From contig NZ_CP051183.1 of the NCBI RefSeq assembly GCF_012295615.1, forward strand, positions 2,321,001 through 2,385,000: a stretch of DNA of 64,000 bases, given 5' to 3'. Shown piece after piece: positions 57,235 to 64,000 of this stretch. The notes beneath the pieces are model-generated. The model was not told where the DNA came from and ran no database searches. It worked only from the letters and a program-made list of their open reading frames with translations. A program made the position numbers and the translations under genes. This DNA comes from Bermanella marisrubri (GTDB lineage: Bacteria > Pseudomonadota > Gammaproteobacteria > Pseudomonadales > Oceanobacteraceae). The stretch's first letter is position 1. Each line of letters opens with the position of its first letter.

Positions 57235-57879
57235 TTAGAAACGGAATCGAAGACCTAAAACCACGTCTTCTGCAAGGGTCACGTCGTTTTCATCCTCGTC
57301 AATAACTTTCATGGTGCGGTAATGGGTGTAAATAGCCGCATCAAGATTGAACGCGTATTCAAGTCCGCCTTGATATTCGTATTCCAGTTCTGCTTGATCA
57401 TCCCAATCGGAAGCCAAGAAAAATGGACGCAAGTTAAAACCAAGATTTAACTGTAAACCTGCAACAACAGGCAAAAACACCTGAGTGCGGAAACCAATTG
57501 CGGTGCGATCGTAGTCTAAAGCTTCTACTCTGGTCTGGCTCAATTCGAAATCAAATTCCGCACCGCCATTTTGATGATGACCTTCAATGTAGCCAAAACC
57601 TCCACTACCAATAGACAGTACCTCCACTTCGGTTTCGCCAATATTAGTATCTTCGATCTTGGCTATATCATCACTACGGTAGTAGCCTACATACAGCATA
57701 CTGGTTACTACGTCGCCCACTTCACCACGACTGGTTTCACCATAACCGAGGCGATAGTGTTCAATGGCTTCACCACTGGCTGCATCAATGAAAAGCGTAT
57801 CGTAATTTGCCTGAGCCATTGGCGCTGCTAAAACGCTCAAGTATAAAAAAGACGTGGAAATAACGGATGAAAATCGCAT
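57235..57879 (-). CDS. YfaZ-like outer membrane beta-barrel protein
   Basis: 214 residues from the ATG at 57879, chosen because it yields a signal peptide (SSVISTSFLYLSVLAAPMAQA). The mature chain has alternating strands (VTSMLYVGYYRSDD, TAIGFRTQVFLPVVAG, LGFNLRPFFLASD) and ends in GLRFRF, with terminal Phe typical of outer membrane barrels. It resembles the YfaZ family. Divergent from cmoM. Confidence 0.75.
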   Translation of the reverse strand: MRFSSVISTSFLYLSVLAAPMAQANYDTLFIDAASGEAIEHYRLGYGETSRGEVGDVVTSMLYVGYYRSDDIAKIEDTNIGETEVEVLSIGSGGFGYIEGHHQNGGAEFDFELSQTRVEALDYDRTAIGFRTQVFLPVVAGLQLNLGFNLRPFFLASDWDDQAELEYEYQGGLEYAFNLDAAIYTHYRTMKVIDEDENDVTLAEDVVLGLRFRF

Positions 57880-57971
57880 AATAATCACTACCCTGTAAAC
57901 GTTCGAAGAGCATACCAAAAACGCTTTGTAAAACAAGCAGATCCCACAAAACATGAGACATGAGCCTGTAA

Positions 57972-58748
57972 ATGGATCGAAACTTCAATGGTTTATCTAA
58001 TCGCTTTAAAAACCAGATTTATGGAACCCTCAAAGGCCAGATGCGTCTGGCCTTATTAGAAAAAGACTTGTCTCCTTATATTGAACAGACACACGCGCTC
58101 AATATTCTCGATTGCGGCGCGGGTCAAGGTCAGTTTTCGAGCATGCTTGCCCAGCATGGGCATAGTCTCGTTTTGAATGACGTCAGTGACGAAATGCTAG
58201 CCATGGCACAAGCCAACTTGGCCGAACTAGCGCCAGACAATCAGACTCACCAGATGATTACAGCACCCTTGCAATCATTGAACGAAGAGCTACACACACG
58301 AGCGCTGCCAACTCAATATGACTTAGTACTCAACCATGCAGTATTAGAATGGTTACATGAACCCTTTGCTGCGATTGAACAACTTGCTCTTTGGGTCAAA
58401 TCAGATGGCATATTATCCCTTATGTTTTATAACCTGCATGCCATTGTCTGGCGCAACCTCATGAATGGTTCCTGGCAGCGAGCTCAAAACACACACTTCC
58501 ATCATGATAAAAATAATCTGATGCCGCAAAACCCGCTAAACCCAGCTGACGTGGTAGAAAAGATAGAATCACTAGGATTCAGTATTGAACTGCATCGAGG
58601 CATTCGCTGCGTACATGACCATATGTTTGTAGAAATGCGAAAAAGAAAAACGCTAGAAGAGTTTGTAGAGCTGGAATCGGATATTGGTTTAAAAGCCCCA
58701 TACCGAGACTTGGGGCGTTACGTACACATTGTTGCTAGAAAAATCTAA
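57972..58748 (+). CDS. cmoM: tRNA 5-carboxymethoxyuridine methyltransferase CmoM
   Basis: 258 residues. Methylates cmo5U34 to the methyl ester mcmo5U. Start MDRNFNGLSNRFKNQIYGTL and end YRDLGRYVHIVARKI are typical of CmoM (SmtA). SAM loop LDCGAGQGQFSSML near 46; NHAVLEWLHEP near 117; GILSLMFYNLHAIVWRN near 142. Convergent with cmoB, 32 bp apart, so all three cmo5U-pathway enzymes here are neighbours. Confidence 0.88.
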   Translation: MDRNFNGLSNRFKNQIYGTLKGQMRLALLEKDLSPYIEQTHALNILDCGAGQGQFSSMLAQHGHSLVLNDVSDEMLAMAQANLAELAPDNQTHQMITAPLQSLNEELHTRALPTQYDLVLNHAVLEWLHEPFAAIEQLALWVKSDGILSLMFYNLHAIVWRNLMNGSWQRAQNTHFHHDKNNLMPQNPLNPADVVEKIESLGFSIELHRGIRCVHDHMFVEMRKRKTLEEFVELESDIGLKAPYRDLGRYVHIVARKI

Positions 58749-58780
58749 TCAGCAAGAGATAGCCGGAAACGTTTTTTTGA

Positions 58781-59797
58781 TTAGGGCGCTTCCGCAACAA
58801 TTGTTGCTCGAAGTGGCGCGGGTAAGCCTTCAACGGTTTTACTTGGATCATTGGGATCAAGAAAATCTTTAAGTGAACTGAACCCCATCCAATCGGTTGA
58901 CCTTTGTTCTTCCATAGTGGTGTAATTTTTTTCCGCCAAGCGCACATTTTTAAAACCAAGGCGACGCATCCATAACATAAGCGTCGGTACGGAAGGTAAA
59001 AACCAAACGTTGCGCATCATAGCATAGCGATCTTCTGGCATCAGAACTTCGCCTTCTTCCCCTTCAATCACTAGGGTCTCTAAAACCACTTGGCCACCAG
59101 TCCGTAAGGCGCTTTTTAATTCGCTTAAATGATCCAATGGAGAACGACGATGATACAAAACTCCCATGCTGAACACCGTATCAAAACGACGCATGTTCTT
59201 TGGTAAGTCTTCCATTTTAAACGGTAGAAAGTGCACAGGTAACGACTCTACACCTTGTGCGGCTTTGACATATTTTTTCACCGCTTCAAACTGCCAAAGA
59301 AATAATTTGCTCGGGTCCACACCGATAACGCGAGCAGCCCCTTCACCGTACATGCGCCACATGTGGTAACCACTACCGCAGCCCACATCTAAAATCGTTC
59401 TATTTTTTAGTGGAGATATATGATCTTTAATGCGGTCCCACTTCCAATCACTGCGCCATTCGGTATCCACGGGCACATCAAAAAACTGAAAGGGGCCTTT
59501 GCGCCACGGCATTAAACCTTTCAACGCGTCTTTTAATTCAACATGGGTTTGCGACTCGATATCACCCTGCAGCTCAACTGCACTTTGATTTAGGTATGCG
59601 TTCTTTGGTGTGATGTTCGGCAATGCATCAAAAGCCACCTGCCAACGCGCCATATCGCCATGGCTACGATCTATAAGTTCTGCTTTTAATTCAGACTCAA
59701 TGTTCTCGCCCCATGAAGTAAAGCGATTATCCGGCTCTTGCAAGAATTCAATAAGATCTTGATAAAAAGGTTGGAAGTAACCAAGGTTTTGCATCAT
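58781..59797 (-). CDS. cmoB: tRNA U34 carboxymethyltransferase CmoB
   Basis: 338 residues. Transfers the carboxymethyl group from carboxy-SAM to ho5U34. GPFQFFDVPVDTEWRSDWKW near 97, SAM-fold loop TILDVGCGSGYHMWRMYGEG near 134, VFSMGVLYHRRSPLDHLSEL near 208. It overlaps cmoA by 4 bp (ATGA), the standard cmoA-cmoB operon. Confidence 0.93.
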   Translation of the reverse strand: MMQNLGYFQPFYQDLIEFLQEPDNRFTSWGENIESELKAELIDRSHGDMARWQVAFDALPNITPKNAYLNQSAVELQGDIESQTHVELKDALKGLMPWRKGPFQFFDVPVDTEWRSDWKWDRIKDHISPLKNRTILDVGCGSGYHMWRMYGEGAARVIGVDPSKLFLWQFEAVKKYVKAAQGVESLPVHFLPFKMEDLPKNMRRFDTVFSMGVLYHRRSPLDHLSELKSALRTGGQVVLETLVIEGEEGEVLMPEDRYAMMRNVWFLPSVPTLMLWMRRLGFKNVRLAEKNYTTMEEQRSTDWMGFSSLKDFLDPNDPSKTVEGLPAPLRATIVAEAP

Positions 59798-60519
59798 TTG
59801 ACCGCTATAAAAGAACTAAAGTTAAAACACTGATACCACTGGAAGGCTTCACGGAAACCAGCGCCTTTCAAACGCTCAATTTGCTGTGTTTGCGATTCTG
59901 GCACTAACACATTTTCAAGTGCGCTTCGTTTTTGACTGATCTCTAAATCGCTGTAACCATTTGCGCGTTTAAAATCCCAATGCAGTTCCTGCTGAATCTC
60001 TTGCTCTTTTGCATTATCAAAGCAAATCTTTTCAGACAAAATTAAAGCACCGCCAGGCAACAGTGCATCATATAAGGATTGAATCAAATCCAGACGTTTA
60101 TCCTGATCAATAAACTGAAGTGTAAAGTTAAGGGTAATGACAGACGCATTTTGATATTCGAACTCGGTCACATCCCCTTCGTACAACTCAACCGGCACCT
60201 TAGCGTTATCAATATCCACATAGCTACGACAACGTTCAATCATGGCTTGCGAGTTATCAATTCCCACGACTTTACAGCCATCGTGTTTAACACCGTGGCG
60301 CATAGCTAATAAAGAAGCCCCTAAGGAACAACCTAAATCATATAGGGTGCTGTTTGCTTGGGCATACTGTTCGGTGATGACACCAATCATGGGAATAATC
60401 AGGTTATAGCCGGGCACACTGCGCTTGATCATATCCGGGAAGACACGGGTAACCGCTTCATCAAACGCAAAGGCATCCACAGCATCGTGGGGATTGGCGT
60501 ATATATTGTCTCGTGCCAT
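59794..60519 (-). CDS. cmoA: Carboxy-S-adenosylmethionine synthase CmoA
   Basis: 241 residues. Converts SAM and prephenate to carboxy-SAM, the substrate of CmoB. FAFDEAVTRVFPDMIKRSVP near 17, TLYDLGCSLGASLLAMRHGV near 56, VVGIDNSQAMIERC near 86, and LNFTLQFIDQDKR near 130 are conserved. First gene of the cmoAB operon; divergent from the SDR gene. Confidence 0.93.
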   Translation of the reverse strand: MARDNIYANPHDAVDAFAFDEAVTRVFPDMIKRSVPGYNLIIPMIGVITEQYAQANSTLYDLGCSLGASLLAMRHGVKHDGCKVVGIDNSQAMIERCRSYVDIDNAKVPVELYEGDVTEFEYQNASVITLNFTLQFIDQDKRLDLIQSLYDALLPGGALILSEKICFDNAKEQEIQQELHWDFKRANGYSDLEISQKRSALENVLVPESQTQQIERLKGAGFREAFQWYQCFNFSSFIAVK

Positions 60520-60682
60520 GGGTGTCTATCTTCGCTGTACGGGAAAGGCGCGCATACTACTAAAATTAGGTGTTTTTTTCACCCACTTGTAGCGGGATTT
60601 ACAAGAAGATTATGGCCCAATTGGTCCTAGTTATGCATTAGTAACCACAGTAGCCTAGATATTAGCAGCAGAGGACGGAATC

Positions 60683-61717
60683 ATGCATGCATTCATCACT
60701 GGCGCATCTGGCTTCATCGGCCAACACCTAGTCAAATGTCTGTTAACACAAGGATGGCAAGTGACCGCGCTTACCCGCAAGCATAGAGGTCACCATTTAC
60801 AGCACCCAGATCTCACTTGGGTGGAGGGTAACATCTGTAGCCTCAAGCATTTACTGGCGGCCATGCCAAATCAGCCTGATGCGGTATATCACCTTGCCTG
60901 CGATACCCGTACCTGCGCCACTCAGGTCAAACAACAATTTCAAACCAATGTCATGGGCACCCACAACGTACTACAAGCCGCCTTGAGTAAAAACGCCGCC
61001 CGAGTCATTTATACCAGCACCATTGCCGTGTATGGCTTTCATCACGATGAAGTAGACGAGCATAGTGAAAAACGTGCCATTGATAGCCCTGTTGCCTATT
61101 ACCGCAGCAAGTATTTAGCAGAAGAACTGGTAAGAGAATATATTCGCAAAGGCATTGATGCCGTCATTCTTAACCCCTCTTCGGTCATTGGTCCATTGGA
61201 CGAACGCAACTGGATTCAACTATTTGACCGAATTCACAACGGGTCACTGATTGGTATTCCACCTGGCAGTAAAAGTTTTTCGTATGTGGAAGATGTGGCC
61301 AAAGCCCATGTTCAAGCGTTTATCTACGGACGCTGTGGTGAGAATTATATATTGTCGGGCCCAAGCGGCAGTTTCGACTTAGTTTGTCGCTGGGTGAGCC
61401 AACGCTTAAATACACCATTGCCCCGAGGCCGATTACCGGCTTGGTGGTTTAAATGTATAGGTGCAACATTATCTCTTGTAGCGATGATTACGCGTAAGCA
61501 ACCCATCATGAGCCTTCATGAAGCGCATTTACTGTGTGCCGATTTAACTGCGAATTGCGATAAAGCAAAGAGAGAATTGCAGTATCAGGTAAGCCTAAGC
61601 CTACCTGAAATGCTTGAAAGCACTTATCAATGGTGGAAGCAAAAACAATCAGAGCAAACGGTGCGGCATCCTGCGCACATGACTGACAAGCAATATGATG
61701 CGCGGGATATTGCTTGA
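60683..61717 (+). CDS. NAD-dependent epimerase/dehydratase (extended SDR)
   Basis: 344 residues. Nucleotide loop ITGASGFIGQHLVKCL at 4-19, VYHLACDT near 70, active-site YYRSK near 138 with the Ser/Thr in YTSTIAVYG, and ILNPSSVIGPLD near 164. It is atypical of a sugar epimerase in that the C-terminal half has hydrophobic stretches (GATLSLVAMITRKQ), as in the dihydroflavonol-reductase-like group. Substrate unknown. Confidence 0.8.
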   Translation: MHAFITGASGFIGQHLVKCLLTQGWQVTALTRKHRGHHLQHPDLTWVEGNICSLKHLLAAMPNQPDAVYHLACDTRTCATQVKQQFQTNVMGTHNVLQAALSKNAARVIYTSTIAVYGFHHDEVDEHSEKRAIDSPVAYYRSKYLAEELVREYIRKGIDAVILNPSSVIGPLDERNWIQLFDRIHNGSLIGIPPGSKSFSYVEDVAKAHVQAFIYGRCGENYILSGPSGSFDLVCRWVSQRLNTPLPRGRLPAWWFKCIGATLSLVAMITRKQPIMSLHEAHLLCADLTANCDKAKRELQYQVSLSLPEMLESTYQWWKQKQSEQTVRHPAHMTDKQYDARDIA

Positions 61718-61782
61718 GAGCCAGTTCTGTTTTCAGCCGTTTTAAATGATATTTAGCTGCTTAATAACACTCAAGGTTTTGC

Positions 61783-63735
61783 TTATTTTTGACTTGGATA
61801 AAGCTCTTTAAAGCCGTAAATAATATAAAGCTCACCATTATAAGTGAGCCCATTTGAACTCATTGCAGGATCAGCAACGGTAAAATCATCAAGGCCATCG
61901 TTGTTAATGTCGCCGATATTATTAAGGTATGGAACGCCGCGGCTATCTGTGCCGTCCATCTGAATTCTTAAAACATTTTCATTGGCAGTTTCTGCACCAA
62001 TCGACATCTCCGACCAATTTTCTTTGCCATAAATGATATACACATCATTCTGGCGTTCTTCTTGAGTTTCCCCCATGCGATTAGCACTAACAATGAGCTC
62101 TGAGATACCATCCCCGTTCCAGTCGGATACCACCTCAACCCCTGCGCCAAATTCAAGATTATTTTCAGCGCCCTTTAAGTTAACCCCTAAGAAGTCTGTC
62201 ATTTTTGTGCGATCAAATGGCGTAGGCCAATCCCCACGATCACCCCAATAAATCGAAACGATACCAGGATGTGCAGGATCTTCCCCTTCTGCACTAATGT
62301 CACCTATCGTTGGTACCACTAGATCGGGTTTGCCGTCGCCATTTAAATCTCCAGACGCCAGTTCGCGGCCCATATGTTTCCAGCCACCCCAATAAGGTTT
62401 GGTGCTATCTGGCTCCAATGCATCAATGCGCATGAAATCTGTTTGGGCGAAAGTATCAACGGTATAAACATCTGCCCATTCGTTACTTTCTTTACCAAAG
62501 ACCACGTATACGCCAGCATCTTCATTGGCCTCTGGACCGCTGCGATAAGTAAAGGCAAAATCATCTATACCATCATCATTGAAGTCACCAGTGTGCACGA
62601 CTTCAACACCTAAATATTTCTTCACTTCATCTTCTTCGGCGTGATGGATTTTAGATATGACTAAACCGTTGTCGTTATTCAGGTCGGCAATATTATACAC
62701 TGAGCCAGCATTTTCCGGCTTCCATTCATCACTACCAAACAAGATGTAAAGCTCGCCTGCATTAGACATAGAAAAAACACGATCCTGAACACCTACAAGA
62801 GCAACATCAACAATTCCGTCATGATTAACATCTCCGATATTGCGAACTACCCTGCCAAATTGATGGCTGCCCTGAAAACCTTGGTATGAAACTGCATTCT
62901 CTTGAAGCTTTTGTTTCGATATAACTCCCTGTTCATCAGCTTCTTGAATCCAACTATTACGCCCAAATACGATAAATGCTGAACCTACATGCTCCTCAAT
63001 AAAATCTGACTCGATAGAAATGAAAAAATCGTCCAAACCATCTTTATTGATATCACCCAAAGCCTCTACCTCGGATCCGAAGCCTGAGGATCGACCGGAA
63101 TCGGAAAACCGTAGCTTGACATGAGATATACCTTCCAATGAATCAAGATCTACTGACGTAGGCAATGTTTCCGCACTACCAAAAATCAGATAAGCAATGC
63201 CACCTAAACGATAAAATCTACTCTTCTCAGATGGCGAATAAAAGTCAGCGTGCTCTGTGCCAATTACAAAATCATCGTATCCATCGCCATTTACATCTCC
63301 CACATTTTCTACATTCTGGCCAAAATTCGGATAGATATAATCACCTTGGAGATCTCCATGATAACCACCGGTCACTTTTACTGCCCTTTGATTATCCAGT
63401 AACCGACTCATTTTAATTGAATTGATATTTGAGCTTTGAAGATCAAGATCTTTATTATCGCCAATGCCGTCGCCATCCACGTCTACCGATTCGGTTACAT
63501 CTTTTGGAAACGCATCTTCAGCGTTGTTTACTCCGTCGCCGTCCATATCGTCATCGCACAGATCACCTTGACCGTTGTCATCAAGATCTGATTGATCTGG
63601 GTTTGCGATATTCAAGCAGTTATCGGTTTGATCGGGAATGCCATCAGCATCTGAATCGATAGGTTTGGAGTCGGACGATCCACAAGCAGTTAAAAAAAGA
63701 AAGGCACTGCAAAACAGTAACGTCTGGAGTTTCAT
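61783..63735 (-). CDS. Lipoprotein with FG-GAP propeller and TSP3-like calcium repeats
   Basis: 650 residues. Lipobox LFLTACGSS (lipid on Cys18). Residues about 27-105 are thrombospondin type-3-like Asp-rich repeats (DSDADGIPDQTDNC, DMDGDGVNNAEDAFP, DVDGDGIGDNKD). The rest carries seven FG-GAP calcium loops: GDVNGDGYDDFVIG, GDINKDGLDDFFIS, GDVNHDGIVDVALVG, GDFNDDGIDDFAFT, GDLNGDGKPDLVVP, DWNGDGISELIVS, GDINNDGLDDFTVAD. Seven loops fit a seven-bladed integrin-alpha-type propeller on the cell surface or periplasm (inference). Confidence 0.85.
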   Translation of the reverse strand: MKLQTLLFCSAFLFLTACGSSDSKPIDSDADGIPDQTDNCLNIANPDQSDLDDNGQGDLCDDDMDGDGVNNAEDAFPKDVTESVDVDGDGIGDNKDLDLQSSNINSIKMSRLLDNQRAVKVTGGYHGDLQGDYIYPNFGQNVENVGDVNGDGYDDFVIGTEHADFYSPSEKSRFYRLGGIAYLIFGSAETLPTSVDLDSLEGISHVKLRFSDSGRSSGFGSEVEALGDINKDGLDDFFISIESDFIEEHVGSAFIVFGRNSWIQEADEQGVISKQKLQENAVSYQGFQGSHQFGRVVRNIGDVNHDGIVDVALVGVQDRVFSMSNAGELYILFGSDEWKPENAGSVYNIADLNNDNGLVISKIHHAEEDEVKKYLGVEVVHTGDFNDDGIDDFAFTYRSGPEANEDAGVYVVFGKESNEWADVYTVDTFAQTDFMRIDALEPDSTKPYWGGWKHMGRELASGDLNGDGKPDLVVPTIGDISAEGEDPAHPGIVSIYWGDRGDWPTPFDRTKMTDFLGVNLKGAENNLEFGAGVEVVSDWNGDGISELIVSANRMGETQEERQNDVYIIYGKENWSEMSIGAETANENVLRIQMDGTDSRGVPYLNNIGDINNDGLDDFTVADPAMSSNGLTYNGELYIIYGFKELYPSQK

Positions 63736-63940
63736 ACTTCATCCTTGAATGTAGCGGGAATAGCGAGACAATAGCGACCACCATTCCTTGGTGATTAAAT
63801 ATTAGCGGCGGATTGTACTGGGGTTCTGAGGTGAGTTCTATCGCTCGATAATAGAATGAGAGATTTGTCGAAATTTCTTATTTTAATCGTTTAAGGATTG
63901 GGCAACGCAATGCTTTAGTATTAGCTGAGACCGAACATAT
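63736..63940. other. Intergenic region
   Basis: About 205 bp with no gene, repeat or clear terminator that I can see. It must hold the promoter of the lipoprotein gene. Confidence 0.5.
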
Positions 63941-64000
63941 TTATTTCAGCAAGGCTTGAATCTCGTCCACTGTTAACCAATATCGCGCATCATTAATAGG
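63941..64000 (-). CDS. C-terminal end of a gene entering from the right edge
   Basis: The minus-strand frame is open to the window edge and ends with PINDARYWLTVDEIQALLK and a TAA stop. The composition looks like real protein (amphipathic helix end), but only 19 codons are visible, so the product cannot be named. Confidence 0.5.
   Translation of the reverse strand, partial: PINDARYWLTVDEIQALLK

Overview
The window is a chromosomal segment of about 45% GC (my estimate) from a marine-type gammaproteobacterium. Gene content and order fit the Oceanospirillales/Pseudomonadales side of the class: a gntR-smc-zipA-ligA order, an scpB-scpA-trpS cluster, fused MnmC, EfpL and CmoA/CmoB/CmoM. I cannot name the species. 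Most of the window is dense housekeeping sequence. No rRNA, tRNA, CRISPR array, intact insertion sequence or prophage was seen.

Layout. 1-1685 is the end of a putrescine importer (potH partial, potI). 1839-5628 holds a eukaryotic-type HisA, AlkB, and a response regulator with TPR repeats coupled to a very small histidine kinase. 5664-7477 has a MAPEG protein, a double-hotdog thioesterase and a small membrane protein. 7540-14282 is a minus-strand block for chromosome and RNA work (rluB, scpB, scpA, trpS, yciO, RNase AM, a membrane protein). 14470-22115 is mixed (YciI, SH3 envelope protein, prolyl isomerase, AEC transporter, MnmC, LysE exporter, small proteins, lytic transglycosylase). 22093-29831 is the gntR-smc-zipA-ligA-transglycosylase run. 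selO follows.

32012-36179 is the clearest accessory stretch. It holds a two-gene AT-rich envelope cassette bracketed by a 28-bp direct repeat, a YefM/YoeB toxin-antitoxin pair, and an orphan secreted protein. It leads into an hsp20 gene with a sigma-32-like promoter and a leader hairpin that may act as an RNA thermometer. Next come acs, a DUF2804 protein, and three tandem 86-bp copies of a palindromic repeat, with relatives at 40150 and 47064. 40203-45146 is an RND efflux pump with a divergent TetR regulator. 45130-49028 has TapT, AzlCD, EfpL and two small or unknown proteins.

The most unusual locus is 49157-53392. A CoA-acylating aldehyde dehydrogenase carries an N-terminal cyclic-nucleotide-binding-like domain. 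It diverges from a protein that looks like the DNA-binding part of an ISL3 transposase joined to three copies of a Trp-containing repeat, followed by a FIST-like protein. 53464-63735 returns to ordinary genes (MgtC, RlmJ, MoaA, aminotransferase, YfaZ-like porin, the CmoM/CmoB/CmoA wobble-uridine set, an SDR) and ends with a lipoprotein predicted to be a seven-bladed FG-GAP propeller. Family assignments are by eye from remembered family motifs; no search was run.
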